DNA of 64,000 nt from Pseudomonadota bacterium (lineage in GTDB: Bacteria; Pseudomonadota; Alphaproteobacteria; Rhizobiales; Xanthobacteraceae): assembly GCA_963204905.1 (NCBI GenBank), contig CAUJJN010000241.1, positions 26,329 to 90,328 on the forward strand. Direction: 5' to 3'. This document shows, piece after piece, positions 1-9,271 of the stretch. The position numbers and the translations under genes are program-made. The number at the start of each line of letters is the position of its first letter. The first letter of the stretch is position 1. The notes under the pieces were generated by a model that had not been told where the DNA came from, searched no databases, and was given only the letters and a program-made list of their open reading frames with translations.

Positions 1-2377
1 TGTCGATCCGTCTCCGGTTCTCGCTGAAACCTATCGCAATCTCTACGACGGCATCAGCCAGGACGAACTGGCATTGGCCAGCGTGATGGCCGCGCGTACG
101 CTTGTCGAACAAGAGCCGAACTACACCTACGTCAGCGCACGGTTGCTGCTCGACAAACTGCGGACCGAGGTTCTGTCGTTCGTCCATGGCGCGCCGACGA
201 GCGCCTCGCAAGCCGACATGGCGACACGCTACGCCGAATACTTCCCGGCCTACATCAAGACGGGCATCAGGACCGAACTGCTCGATCCCGATCTCGGCCG
301 GTTCGATCTCAAGAAGATCGCAGCCGCGCTGAAGCCCGAACGCGATCTCGCCTTCCAGTTCCTCGGCCTGCAAACGCTCTACGACCGTTATTTTCTTCAC
401 ACCGACGGCAATCGTATTGAACTGCCGCAGGCGTTCTTCATGCGCGTCGCCATGGGGCTGGCGATCCGCGAAATCGACCGCGAAGCTCGCGCCATCGAAT
501 TTTACGACCTGCTGTCGTCGTTTGACTTCATGGCCTCGACGCCGACGCTGTTCAACTCCGGAACGCTGCGTCCGCAACTCTCGTCATGCTTCCTGACCAC
601 GGTGGCCGACGACCTCGACGGGATCTTCAAGGCCATCAAGGACAACGCGCTGCTGGCGAAGTATTCCGGCGGCCTCGGCAACGACTGGACCCGCGTCCGC
701 GGCCTCGGCGCGCACATCAAGGGCACCAATGGCGAAAGCCAGGGCGTGGTGCCGTTCCTCAAGGTCGCCAACGACACAGCCATCGCGGTGAACCAGGGCG
801 GCAAACGCAAGGGTGCGGTCTGCGCCTATCTCGAGACGTGGCACATCGACATCGAGGAGTTCCTCGACCTGCGCAAGAACACCGGCGATGACCGCCGCCG
901 CACCCACGACATGAACACCGCCAACTGGGTGCCCGACCTGTTCATGCAACGTGTCGAGGCGGACGGCGATTGGACCCTGTTCTCGCCGGACGAAACTCCC
1001 GACCTGCACGACCTCTACGGCAAGCCGTTCGCGGAACGCTACGCAGCCTATGAAGCCAAGGCCGAACGCGGCGAAATGCGGGTCTTCAAGACGATCCGCG
1101 CCACCGACCTCTGGCGCAAGATGTTGACGATGCTGTTCGAGACCGGGCATCCGTGGATCACGTTCAAGGACCCGTGCAATCTGCGCTCGCCGCAACAGCA
1201 CATTGGCGTCATTCACTCATCGAATCTCTGCACCGAGATCACGCTGAACACCTCGGATGACGAAGTCGCGGTCTGCAATCTCGGCTCCATCAACCTGCCC
1301 AATCACATTCTCGACGGCGGCCTCGACGACGCACGCTTGCAGCGCACGATCACGACCGCCATGCGAATGCTCGACAATGTCATCGACATCAACTTCTACA
1401 CCATCCCGGAAGCTCGCCGTTCCAACCTGCAACATCGCCCGGTCGGCCTGGGTCTGATGGGATTCCAGGATGCCATTCAGACACTACGTATCCCGATGGC
1501 GTCGGAGGCGGCCGTGGCGTTCGCCGACACCAGCATGGAAGCGATCTCGTTTCATGCGATTTCCGCGTCGGTCGACCTTGCCGCCGAACGCGGCCGCTAT
1601 CCGTCTTTCGACGGGTCACTATGGAGCCAGGGCATTTTGCCGCTGGATTCCATCGAACGCCTGGCCGATGCGCGCGGCGCGCTCGATCTCGACCGCTCCG
1701 CGACCCGCGACTGGGAGACCTTGCGCGGACGGGTCAAGATCATCGGAATGCGCAACTCCAATGTAATGGCAATCGCGCCGACCGCGACCATCTCCAACAT
1801 CTGCGGCGTCGCGCAATCGATCGAACCCGCCTACCAGAATCTCTATGTGAAATCGAACATGTCCGGGGACTTCACGGTGGTGAACGAGCTTTTGGTTCGC
1901 GACCTGAAGGCGCGCGGTCTCTGGGACGAGGTGATGATCAACGACCTGAAATACTTCGACGGCAGCGTCGGCGCCATCGACCGCATCCCGGACGACCTCA
2001 AGGCGCTCTACGCCACCGCCTTCGAGATCGATTGCGCATGGCTCATCGAGGCGGCCGCGCGCCGGCAGAAATGGATCGATCAGGCGCAGTCGCTCAACCT
2101 CTACATTGCCAATCCATCCGGCAAGAAGCTTGATGCCCTGTATCGTCTGGCATGGACGCGCGGCCTCAAGACGACCTACTATCTGCGTTCACGCAGCGCC
2201 ACCCACGTCGAGAAATCCACGCTCAAAGGCACTGACGGCAAGCTGAACGCGGTCTCCGCGACGACGTCAATGATAACGCACGCACCCATCCTGGTGCCAC
2301 GCGCGGAAACCGCGCCCAACCTCGACGGCGTCCTAGCCTGTTCCATCGACAACCCTGACTGCGAAGCCTGTCAGTAA
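1..2377 (+). CDS. nrdA: Ribonucleoside-diphosphate reductase alpha subunit (R1), 5'-partial
   Basis: This is the catalytic subunit of class I ribonucleotide reductase, which reduces ribonucleotides to deoxyribonucleotides in the cytoplasm. The frame is open from base 2 without a start, so the N-terminus (normally carrying the ATP-cone) lies upstream of the window; the TTG at 74 is internal. Family landmarks are visible: the SSCFL cysteine near base 585, NLCTEI near 1226 and [10 protein letters not shown] near 1268 (the three active-site cysteine positions), PVGLGLMGF near 1440, and a C-terminal [12 protein letters not shown] tail with a CxxC pair that would be re-reduced by thioredoxin or glutaredoxin. 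nrdB follows after about 120 bases on the same strand, so the two are probably co-transcribed. Identification is secure; the subclass is set by the partner R2. Confidence 0.95.
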   Translation, partial: VDPSPVLAETYRNLYDGISQDELALASVMAARTLVEQEPNYTYVSARLLLDKLRTEVLSFVHGAPTSASQADMATRYAEYFPAYIKTGIRTELLDPDLGRFDLKKIAAALKPERDLAFQFLGLQTLYDRYFLHTDGNRIELPQAFFMRVAMGLAIREIDREARAIEFYDLLSSFDFMASTPTLFNSGTLRPQLSSCFLTTVADDLDGIFKAIKDNALLAKYSGGLGNDWTRVRGLGAHIKGTNGESQGVVPFLKVANDTAIAVNQGGKRKGAVCAYLETWHIDIEEFLDLRKNTGDDRRRTHDMNTANWVPDLFMQRVEADGDWTLFSPDETPDLHDLYGKPFAERYAAYEAKAERGEMRVFKTIRATDLWRKMLTMLFETGHPWITFKDPCNLRSPQQHIGVIHSSNLCTEITLNTSDDEVAVCNLGSINLPNHILDGGLDDARLQRTITTAMRMLDNVIDINFYTIPEARRSNLQHRPVGLGLMGFQDAIQTLRIPMASEAAVAFADTSMEAISFHAISASVDLAAERGRYPSFDGSLWSQGILPLDSIERLADARGALDLDRSATRDWETLRGRVKIIGMRNSNVMAIAPTATISNICGVAQSIEPAYQNLYVKSNMSGDFTVVNELLVRDLKARGLWDEVMINDLKYFDGSVGAIDRIPDDLKALYATAFEIDCAWLIEAAARRQKWIDQAQSLNLYIANPSGKKLDALYRLAWTRGLKTTYYLRSRSATHVEKSTLKGTDGKLNAVSATTSMITHAPILVPRAETAPNLDGVLACSIDNPDCEACQ

Positions 2378-2498
2378 TCAATCCGTCGTCACGGCCCGGC
2401 CTCTCATCGTCCGTGTCGCCTCTTCGACACCGCATCTGAATGTGAAGCGCCGCCAACGAGGCCGGCCGCGACGAACAATAGACTCAAGGAAAACCATC

Positions 2499-3632
2499 AT
2501 GCTCGACTGGTCCGACACATCCACCCCCGCAAAGCCTACACCGGCGACGATCTTTAACTCCGCTGCCCCGTCGTCCGCCGAACAGACCGGCCTCGGCGCG
2601 ATCGATCGTTCGGGCGGCCGCGTATCCGTTGACGACAAGCGGATGATCAACTGCCGCGCCGACGTCAACCAGTTGCTGCCGCTGAAATACCGTTGGGCGT
2701 GGGAAAAGTATCTCGCAGGCTGCAACAACCACTGGATGCCCACAGAGGTCTCCATGCAAGCGGACATCGCGCTTTGGAAATCCAAGGATGGGCTGACGGA
2801 CGACGAACGACGCGCCATCAAGCGCAACCTCGGATTCTTCGCGGCCTCCGAAAGTCTCGTCGCCAACAACATCGTGCTGGCAATCTATCGCCACCTCACT
2901 AATCCGGAGTGCCGGCAATACCTGTTGCGGCAGGCATTCGAGGAGGCGGTGCATACTCACACGTTCCAGTACATCGTCGAAAGCCTCGGTCTCGACGAGG
3001 GCGAGCTCTTTAATATGTACAGGGAGGTCCCCTCCATTACCGACAAGGCGGCATGGGCACTCAAGCACACGCAACATCTCGACGATCCGGACTTCAAGAC
3101 CGGCACGCCCGAGGCGGACCAGGCTTTCCTGCGTGATCTCGTCGCCTTCTATGTCATTTTCGAAGGTATGTGGTTCTACACCGGCTTCGCACAGATCTTG
3201 TCGCTCGGCCGCCGCAACAAGATGGTCGGCATCGCAGAACAGTATCAGTACATCCTGCGCGACGAGTCGATTCATCTCAATTTCGGCATCGACGTCATCA
3301 ATCAGATCAAGATCGAGAATCCGCATTTGTGGACAGCGACCTTCCAGGAAGAGGTTCGCGGCATGATCCGGACCGCCGCGGACCTTGAGGCCGCCTATGG
3401 CCGGGACACCATGCCGCGCGGCTTCCTCGGACTGAATGCGGCGCTGTGCGAGCAATATATGCACTTCATCGCCAATCGCCGCTGCGCCCAGATCGGTCTC
3501 GCGCCGGTGTTCGCGGAGGCCGACAATCCCTTCCCATGGATGAGCGAGGCGATGGATCTCAAAAAGGAGAAGAATTTCTTCGAGACCCGCGTGATCGAGT
3601 ATCAGAACGGCGGCGCGCTGAGTTGGGAATAG
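2499..3632 (+). CDS. nrdB: Ribonucleotide reductase beta subunit (R2), class Ic type
   Basis: R2 generates and stores the oxidising equivalent that starts catalysis in NrdA. The ATG at 2499 is preferred over an upstream in-frame GTG at 2442 because AAGGA precedes it by 8 bases; this gives 377 aa. Metal ligands are readable as E118, E149, H152, E222, E256 and H259. The residue that is the radical Tyr in class Ia (ExxHxxxY) is Phe156 in EAVHTHTF, and the first carboxylate is Glu instead of Asp. All seven positions sit exactly 29 residues after the numbering known for Chlamydia trachomatis R2 (E89, E120, H123, F127, E193, E227, H230), the prototype of the Mn(IV)/Fe(III) class Ic enzymes. A C-terminal Tyr for radical transfer is retained (VIEYQNGG). 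The metal content is inferred from sequence. Confidence 0.95.
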   Translation: MLDWSDTSTPAKPTPATIFNSAAPSSAEQTGLGAIDRSGGRVSVDDKRMINCRADVNQLLPLKYRWAWEKYLAGCNNHWMPTEVSMQADIALWKSKDGLTDDERRAIKRNLGFFAASESLVANNIVLAIYRHLTNPECRQYLLRQAFEEAVHTHTFQYIVESLGLDEGELFNMYREVPSITDKAAWALKHTQHLDDPDFKTGTPEADQAFLRDLVAFYVIFEGMWFYTGFAQILSLGRRNKMVGIAEQYQYILRDESIHLNFGIDVINQIKIENPHLWTATFQEEVRGMIRTAADLEAAYGRDTMPRGFLGLNAALCEQYMHFIANRRCAQIGLAPVFAEADNPFPWMSEAMDLKKEKNFFETRVIEYQNGGALSWE

Positions 3633-3691
3633 CCGGGCCGGGCTGCGCCCGACCACAACTCAGGCTACAAATATTGGCTCCCCATGGCTGT

Positions 3692-3720
3692 CACGATGGC
3701 GAGAGAATCACGCCATCGTG
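3692..3720. terminator. Perfect 10-bp inverted repeat after nrdB
   Basis: CACGATGGCG at 3692-3701 and CGCCATCGTG at 3711-3720 form a perfect stem with a 9-nt loop, about 60 bases after the nrdB stop. No T-run follows, so it may be a Rho-dependent or mRNA 3'-end structure, not an intrinsic terminator. I see no gene in the rest of 3633-3943. Confidence 0.4.
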
Positions 3721-3943
3721 CATGTGCGATCAAATCGGCGGGCGATTCCCGATCGCTTGTCGAGGCGACAGCGGCGGCCTGCTCACAGACTGGCATTCCG
3801 ATCTTCGAACGGACGTGACTACGCGCATCCCGACTTTTGGTATCAGGCGAACATTATGCGTAATCATTCCGTTAGCCGGCGCGAACTCGCAACGTGAGCT
3901 TGCTCGGCCCAAAGCGAATCGAAAACCTCCTGAACGCTCGCAG

Positions 3944-4282
3944 CTAGTGACTGATCATCCAGGGCCGTGCGGTCGGAAAGCCCTTTGCTCCGCCCTTTGT
4001 CTTGGTCATCAAACGTGACGGCTTTCCGGAACAGCAACCGCAGCCCGGGCCGTGCGAAGCCTTGTACTCGTCGAGCGTCTTCGGTGCGTGCGCGCTGCGC
4101 TCATTGAGCGAGCGCGCCTTGCGCGTCTCCGCCGGCATGCATGAAAACCGGGGCGCCGTCAGAATGACCCGCGGTGACGCCTCGCCACAATCCGGGCAGA
4201 CGTCCGGCAGCTCATATTCCGACATCGGTCGCATGTTGGTGAAAGGGCCGCAGTCGTCGCAAAGATACTCGTAGACCGGCAT
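3944..4282 (-). CDS. fmdB: FmdB-family zinc-ribbon protein
   Basis: This 112-aa protein starts MPVYEYLCDDC; GAGG lies just upstream of the ATG at 4282, so this start is preferred over one nine codons earlier. It has the FmdB zinc-ribbon: CxxC near residue 8 and CPDC near residue 30, then a low-complexity tail with GCGCC near residue 84. Members of this family accompany formamidase genes and were proposed as regulators of them; the molecular role is unproven. The gene lies 72 bases downstream of fmdA on the same strand, as in classical fmd clusters, so it is probably the last gene of the urt-fmd operon. Confidence 0.85.
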   Translation of the reverse strand: MPVYEYLCDDCGPFTNMRPMSEYELPDVCPDCGEASPRVILTAPRFSCMPAETRKARSLNERSAHAPKTLDEYKASHGPGCGCCSGKPSRLMTKTKGGAKGFPTARPWMISH

Positions 4283-4354
4283 ATCAACCTCGCCATCAAT
4301 CGGGAGCATGAACGTGAGCGACGATTGCGCCGCCCACGTTTCTGAAGCAGTTAC

Positions 4355-5584
4355 TTACTTGTCGGGTGACAGTGGCATGTCGATGCCGCCCTTGATGTGC
4401 TTCACGGGGCCGGCGGCCGACGGCATGATATCGAAATCGAAGATTTCGGTCGGCAGATACAGGGTGGCACAGGCATTCGGAATATCAACCACGCCGGAGA
4501 TGTGTCCCTGCACCGGCGCGACGCCGAGGATCGAATAGGCCTGCGCGCCGGAATAGCCGAACTTCTTCAGATATTCGATCGCGTTGAGGCAGGCCTGTCG
4601 ATAGGCGATCTGCACATCGAGGTAGTGCTGCTTGCCGGATTCGTCGACCGAAATGCCTTCGAAAATCAGATAGTCCTTATAATTTGGCGTGATCGGTGAC
4701 GGGCGGAAGATTGGGTTCTTGATGCCGTACTTCTCCATTCCGCCCTTGATCAGATCGACACGAAGATGCGTCCAGCCCGCCATCTCGATCGCGCCGCAGA
4801 ACGTGATCTCGCCATCGCCCTGGCTGAAGTGCAGGTCGCCCATCGAGAGGCCTGCGCCAGGAACGTAAACCGGGAAGTAGATCTTCGAGCCGCGCGACAG
4901 ATCCTTGATATCGCAATTGCCGCCGTGTTCGCGCGGCGGCACGGTGCGAGCACCCTCGGCCTGAATCTTCGATTTGACGTCGCCGGTGGCGCGACCCGCG
5001 TGCGCGGTGCTGGCGAACGGTGGGTTGGCGAGCGGCGGCACCCGCGTCGGGTTGGTGGCGATCAGGGCAGTCTCGCGTTCGTTCCAGTTCGCCAGCATTT
5101 TCGGATCTGGCAGGCAGCCGATCAACCCAGGATGAATCAGACCGGCGAAGTTCACGCCCGGCACATGGCGCGACGACGTATACAGCCCCTTGAAGTCCCA
5201 GATCGACTTCTGCGCCTGCGGGAAATGCTCTGTGAGGAAACCCCCGCCGTTCTGCTTGGAGAAGAAACCGTTGAAACCCCAGAGACTCTCCTTCATGGGT
5301 CCGATATCGAGCAGATCGACCACCAGCAGATCGCCCGGCTCCGCACCCTTGACCCCGATCGGTCCGGAAAGAAAATGTACCGTCGTCAGATCAATGTCAC
5401 GGACGTCGTCAGCGGAATCATTATTTTTGATGAAGCCGCCGGTCCAGTCGTAGGTTTCGAGAATGAAATCGTCGCCCGGGTTAACCCACTCGACGATCGG
5501 AATATCCGGATGCCAGCGATTGTGGACCTTGTCGTTTTCGTAGGCGGGCCTGCTCAGATCGACTTTCACCAGTGTCTCAGGCAT
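4355..5584 (-). CDS. fmdA: Formamidase (acetamidase/formamidase family)
   Basis: This 409-aa enzyme of the FmdA/AmdA family hydrolyses formamide and related short amides to the acid and ammonia in the cytoplasm. The start at 5584 (MPETLVKVDLSRPAYENDK) is chosen because AAGGGAG lies about 8 bases upstream and the length matches characterised formamidases (about 407 aa). Family stretches include HNRWHPDIP near residue 21, GDFHFSQG-like MGDLHFSQGDGE around 255, and EFDFD-like IFDFDIMPSAAGP near 385. It follows urtE directly in an operon with urtABCDE and precedes fmdB. In Methylophilus methylotrophus the equivalent cluster links short-chain amide/urea import to formamidase, so nitrogen scavenging from amides is the likely role. 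Confidence 0.92.
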   Translation of the reverse strand: MPETLVKVDLSRPAYENDKVHNRWHPDIPIVEWVNPGDDFILETYDWTGGFIKNNDSADDVRDIDLTTVHFLSGPIGVKGAEPGDLLVVDLLDIGPMKESLWGFNGFFSKQNGGGFLTEHFPQAQKSIWDFKGLYTSSRHVPGVNFAGLIHPGLIGCLPDPKMLANWNERETALIATNPTRVPPLANPPFASTAHAGRATGDVKSKIQAEGARTVPPREHGGNCDIKDLSRGSKIYFPVYVPGAGLSMGDLHFSQGDGEITFCGAIEMAGWTHLRVDLIKGGMEKYGIKNPIFRPSPITPNYKDYLIFEGISVDESGKQHYLDVQIAYRQACLNAIEYLKKFGYSGAQAYSILGVAPVQGHISGVVDIPNACATLYLPTEIFDFDIMPSAAGPVKHIKGGIDMPLSPDK

Positions 5585-5612
5585 TCGGGACTCCCTTCTT
5601 GAAAAAACACGT

Positions 5613-6305
5613 TTAGACGGACAGATATTTAGCGACCTGCGCTTCATCGACGCTGTTACGCGGATCGTCGCGAACGATCTCACCGTTCTCGATCACCAGC
5701 ACACGATCGGCGATGTCGAGGGCGAAGCTCAGCACCTGTTCGGACACCACGATGGACAGTCCACGCTCATCGCGGATGCGCTTCAGCGTGCGTCCCATCT
5801 CCCGAATGATCGACGGTTGAATTCCTTCGGTCGGCTCGTCCAGCAGCAGAACCTTGGGCTTGGTCGCGAGCGCCCGCGCAATGGCGAGTTGCTGCTGCTG
5901 ACCGCCGGAGAGGTTACCTCCGCGCCGGTTCTTCATTTCCAGAAGCACCGGAAACAGCTCGTAGATATCGGCGGGCACCTCGCTGTCCCCGCTGGTGACG
6001 AGGCCGGTTTCGATATTCTCCTTCACTGTCATCGAGGAGAAGATCATTCGGCCTTGTGGAACGTAGGCGAGCCCCCTGGCGACGCGCTCGTAGCTTTTGA
6101 GGCCAGACACCTCCACGTCGTCCATCTTCACCGACCCGCTTTTGGTCGGAACGATCCCCATCAACGACTTCATCAGCGTGGTTTTGCCCATGCCGTTGCG
6201 CCCCATGATGGCGACGATCTCGTTGGAGGCAACGGAGACGTTGAGACCATGCAGCACTTCGCTCTGCCCGTAAGCCACATGGAGATCCTGAATCGCAAAC
6301 ATCAT
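5613..6305 (-). CDS. urtE: Urea/short-chain amide ABC transporter ATPase UrtE
   Basis: This 230-aa LivF-like ABC ATPase would energise import through UrtBC at the inner membrane face. Visible motifs are Walker A GRNGMGKTT near residue 36, signature LSGGQQQQ near 133, Walker B VLLLDEPTEG near 155 and a downstream switch region SEQVLSFALDIADRVLVIENG. Two tandem ATGs (6305 and 6302) follow a G-rich AGGGGGG ribosome binding site, and either may be used. It follows urtD by 10 bases. The linked formamidase suggests formamide or other short amides as cargo in addition to, or instead of, urea. Confidence 0.9.
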   Translation of the reverse strand: MMFAIQDLHVAYGQSEVLHGLNVSVASNEIVAIMGRNGMGKTTLMKSLMGIVPTKSGSVKMDDVEVSGLKSYERVARGLAYVPQGRMIFSSMTVKENIETGLVTSGDSEVPADIYELFPVLLEMKNRRGGNLSGGQQQQLAIARALATKPKVLLLDEPTEGIQPSIIREMGRTLKRIRDERGLSIVVSEQVLSFALDIADRVLVIENGEIVRDDPRNSVDEAQVAKYLSV

Positions 6306-6315
6306 GCCCCCCTGT

Positions 6316-7071
6316 TCAGTGTCCGAGATAGACTTCGATGACCTTCGGATCGTTCTTGACAGTCTCCATGGAGCCCTCGGAAAGAATCTTGCCTTGATGA
6401 AGAACGGTAACCTTGTGGGCGATGTCCTCGACGAACTTCATGTCGTGCTCGATCACCAGCACCGACCGGTTCTTGATGATCCGGTTCAGCAGTTCGGCGG
6501 TTTTCACGCGCTCGCTGACGCTCATGCCGGCCACCGGTTCGTCGAGCATCAACAACTCGGGATCCTGAATCAGCAGCATCCCGATTTCGAGCCATTGCTT
6601 CTGCCCGTGGCTCAGCAGGTCGGCCGTCGTATCGAGACGGTCCTTGAGAAAGATCATCTCCGCGACTTCCTCGACGCGCTCCCGAACAGCCTGATCGCGC
6701 TGGAAGGTCAAGGCTCCAAACACGGTGCGTCCGCGCGGGAAGGAAATCTCGAGATTCTCGAAGACGGTCAGATCCTCGTAGATCGACGGCGTCTGAAACT
6801 TGCGGCCGACGCCGGCCTGGACGATCTGGTTCTCCTTGAGCCTGGTCAGCTCCTTGCCGCGAAACTGGATCGAACCCGAGGTCGCTTTGGTCTTGCCGCA
6901 GATCAAATCGAGCACAGTGGTCTTGCCGGCGCCGTTCGGGCCGATGATGACGCGGATTTCGTTCTCGTCGACGTAGAACGAAAGATCGCTCACCGCCTTG
7001 AAGCCGTCGAACGATACGGTCAGCGCCTCGACCGCGAGCAGGAAATCCTTGGGTTGACTGCCGATCAGCAT
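6316..7071 (-). CDS. urtD: Urea/short-chain amide ABC transporter ATPase UrtD
   Basis: This 251-aa LivG-like ATPase is the second nucleotide-binding subunit of the urt importer. Walker A is GPNGAGKTT near residue 46, and the signature region is LSHGQKQWLEIG near 152, the UrtD-typical variant of LSGGQ. Walker B is LMLDEPVAGM near 174, and VIEHDMKFV supplies the switch His. GGAGG sits five bases before the ATG at 7071. It is packed between urtC and urtE in the same direction, so the operon order urtA-B-C-D-E is conserved. Confidence 0.9.
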   Translation of the reverse strand: MLIGSQPKDFLLAVEALTVSFDGFKAVSDLSFYVDENEIRVIIGPNGAGKTTVLDLICGKTKATSGSIQFRGKELTRLKENQIVQAGVGRKFQTPSIYEDLTVFENLEISFPRGRTVFGALTFQRDQAVRERVEEVAEMIFLKDRLDTTADLLSHGQKQWLEIGMLLIQDPELLMLDEPVAGMSVSERVKTAELLNRIIKNRSVLVIEHDMKFVEDIAHKVTVLHQGKILSEGSMETVKNDPKVIEVYLGH

Positions 7072-7080
7072 GGGTGCCTC

Positions 7081-8226
7081 CTATTCCGCTGGTGCGCCGT
7101 TGGTCACAGGGGGATCGATCAGATCGCCGGTCTTGCGGTTGGCGCGAGAGAACAAACGCTCAATCCTGCCCTGGACGTGGTCGCGCCAAATTCCGGCCAG
7201 TCCGCTGGGGAAGATCAGAACGACGGCAATGAACAGTGCACCGAGGCCAAACAGCCAAAGTTCAGGGAAAGATTCGGAGAGGCTGGTCTTGGCGAAATTC
7301 ACCAGCAGAGTGCCGTAAACCGCGCCGAAGATCGAAAGCCGTCCGCCGACCGCCGTGTAGATCACCATTTCAATCGAGGGGACGATGCCGACGAAGGATG
7401 GTGACATGAAGCCGACCTCCAGCGTGAACAGCGCACCGCCGATGGCCGCGAACACGGCCGCGATGCAGAAAGCAAAGATCTTGAAGTTCGCGACGCTATA
7501 GCCGGAGAAGCGGACCCGGTCTTCCTTCTCGCGCATCGCCACGAGAATGCGACCGAGCTTCGAATGTCGGATGTATTGTGCGACGCCGACACAACCAAGC
7601 AGGCAGACCACTTCGACGAAGTAGAGGATAAACTTCGCATTATCGGTCCGGATATCCCAACCATGCAGCGTGCGGAGATCGGTGATGCCGTTGACGCCGC
7701 CGGTGTAGCCCTGCTGACCAATGATGAGGATCGTGAGGATTGCTGCGATAGCCTGGGTGATGATGGCGAAATAGACGCCGCCGACACGGCGTTTGAACAT
7801 CGCCGCACCGATGATGAAGGCGAAGATTGCCGGCACCACGATGATTGCGATGATCGTGAAGGTCAGGCTGTGAAATGGTTTCCAGAAGAACGGGAGCGAT
7901 GTGATCTGATTCCAGTCCATGAAGTCCGGAATTCCGGGGGTCGACTGGATCTTGGTATTCTCGACGCTTGACGCCTCAAGCTTCAGGAACATCGCCATGC
8001 AGTATCCGCCGAGGCCGAAGAAGACGCCCTGGCCAAGGCTTAGAATGCCGCCATAACCCCAGCATATCACCAGGCCTAGCGCCACGAAGGCGTAGGTCAG
8101 ATACTTCGCGACCAGATTCAGGCGGAAGATGTCCAGCGACAGTGGAAGCACCACGATCAGGAATGCCGCCAGCACCAGGAAGCCGATGAATTCGGAACGA
8201 TTGAACAGGCGAGGATTGTCGGACAT
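7081..8226 (-). CDS. urtC: Urea/short-chain amide ABC transporter permease UrtC
   Basis: This 381-aa polytopic LivM-family permease forms half of the inner-membrane channel. Hydrophobic segments run through most of the protein, starting with FIGFLVLAAFLIVVLPLSL, then YLTYAFVALGLVICWGYGG, the LivM hallmark LSLGQGVFFGLGGY near residue 63, and AVGGRLSIFGAVYGTLLV near 290. The C-terminus is a charged cytoplasmic tail. GGAG precedes the ATG at 8226. It is longer than typical LivM, as UrtC proteins usually are. It sits between urtB and urtD. Confidence 0.9.
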   Translation of the reverse strand: MSDNPRLFNRSEFIGFLVLAAFLIVVLPLSLDIFRLNLVAKYLTYAFVALGLVICWGYGGILSLGQGVFFGLGGYCMAMFLKLEASSVENTKIQSTPGIPDFMDWNQITSLPFFWKPFHSLTFTIIAIIVVPAIFAFIIGAAMFKRRVGGVYFAIITQAIAAILTILIIGQQGYTGGVNGITDLRTLHGWDIRTDNAKFILYFVEVVCLLGCVGVAQYIRHSKLGRILVAMREKEDRVRFSGYSVANFKIFAFCIAAVFAAIGGALFTLEVGFMSPSFVGIVPSIEMVIYTAVGGRLSIFGAVYGTLLVNFAKTSLSESFPELWLFGLGALFIAVVLIFPSGLAGIWRDHVQGRIERLFSRANRKTGDLIDPPVTNGAPAE

Positions 8227-8241
8227 GGTCGCTCCAGCCGT

Positions 8242-9168
8242 TTACTTGCGAACCTTGAGGGCGAACAGGCCTTGAGGCCGCAGCATCAGAATTCCGACGA
8301 TCGCCAGCAGCGTGATGACCTGCGCCATCGAACCGGACAGGAAGAACTCCAGCGTCGAGCGGGCCTGTGAGATGGTGAACGCGGAAGCGATCGTACCGAA
8401 CAGACTGGCCGCGCCGCCAAAGACGACCACGAGGAAAGTATCGACGATATAAAGCTGCCCCGAGGTCGGCCCGGTCGAGCCGATCATGGTGAACGCGCTG
8501 CCGGCGACGCCAGCAATGCCGCAACCCAATCCGAAAGTGTAACGGTCCACCTTTTCGGTATTGATGCCGACCGCGCCGGCCATGGCGCGATTTTGCACCA
8601 CCGCGCGAACCTGCTTGCCCCAGCGCGACTTGTAGAGGATATAGGCCACCGCGATGGTAATCAGGATCGTCAACGCCATGACGAACATGCCGTTGATCGG
8701 AATCTGAATGCTGTCGGTCACCTGCCACGATCCCATCATCCATTCCGGAAGCTCGACGCCGACTTCGCGTGCGCCGAAGATGGAGCGGTAGGCCTGCTGG
8801 AGAATGAGGCTCAGTCCCCACGTCGCCAGTAACGTGTCCAGCGGTCGCTTGTAGAGATGGCGTATCAACGCCCACTCCACCAGCATTCCGAGCGCGCCTG
8901 CCGCGACGAATGCGACGATCATGGCGACGAAGAAGTATCCAGAGAACAGCGAAGGCAGATAGTTCTGGAAAAACCCGGATGTCATCCAGGTCATGTAGGC
9001 CCCGAGGATCATGAACTCGCCATGGGCCATGTTGATGACGCCCATCTGGCCGAAAATGATCGCAAGGCCCAGCGCCATCAGCACGAAGACGGAGAACAGG
9101 ATCAATCCTGCGAAGCCCTGCATCACGAAAATTGAACTGAGATCAGCAAGCGAATAATCGCCGAACAT
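8242..9168 (-). CDS. urtB: Urea/short-chain amide ABC transporter permease UrtB
   Basis: This LivH-family permease (308 aa from the preferred start) pairs with UrtC. The ATG at 9168 (MFGDYSLADLSS) is preferred to the one seven codons upstream because AGGAGAG lies 6 bases before it. Family marks are the conserved FGQMGVINMAHGEFMILGAYMT segment near residue 45 and a C-terminal VFGGAASLFGT loop near 240. Several predicted membrane spans are evident. A strong stem-loop separates it from urtA, which may lower its expression relative to the binding protein. Confidence 0.9.
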   Translation of the reverse strand: MFGDYSLADLSSIFVMQGFAGLILFSVFVLMALGLAIIFGQMGVINMAHGEFMILGAYMTWMTSGFFQNYLPSLFSGYFFVAMIVAFVAAGALGMLVEWALIRHLYKRPLDTLLATWGLSLILQQAYRSIFGAREVGVELPEWMMGSWQVTDSIQIPINGMFVMALTILITIAVAYILYKSRWGKQVRAVVQNRAMAGAVGINTEKVDRYTFGLGCGIAGVAGSAFTMIGSTGPTSGQLYIVDTFLVVVFGGAASLFGTIASAFTISQARSTLEFFLSGSMAQVITLLAIVGILMLRPQGLFALKVRK

Positions 9169-9195
9169 GAATCGCTCTCCTGCCTTCAAGGGGTG

Positions 9196-9229
9196 CCCCG
9201 CGCCGCGAACAGATGGACCCGGCGCGGGG
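9196..9229 (-). promoter_or_regulatory. Intercistronic stem-loop between urtA and urtB
   Basis: CCCCGCGCCG (9196-9205) and CGGCGCGGGG (9220-9229) form a perfect 10-bp GC stem with a 14-nt loop in the 103-base gap between urtA and urtB. A second, weaker GGCC/GGCC hairpin follows at about 9240. No T-run is present. Such structures commonly stabilise the upstream binding-protein mRNA in ABC operons; that role here is inference. Confidence 0.6.
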
Positions 9230-9271
9230 TAAGGGTGCGGCCCTATTCGGCCACACCGGGAGAGGAAGGAC

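Noticed and set aside
74..2377. nrdA starting at TTG 74
   Set aside because: The frame stays open and protein-like back to base 2, so the real start is upstream of the window.
2484..3656. Long open frame (390 codons) antisense to nrdB
   Set aside because: It mirrors nrdB codon usage, has no recognisable domain and would overlap a clear conserved gene along its whole length.
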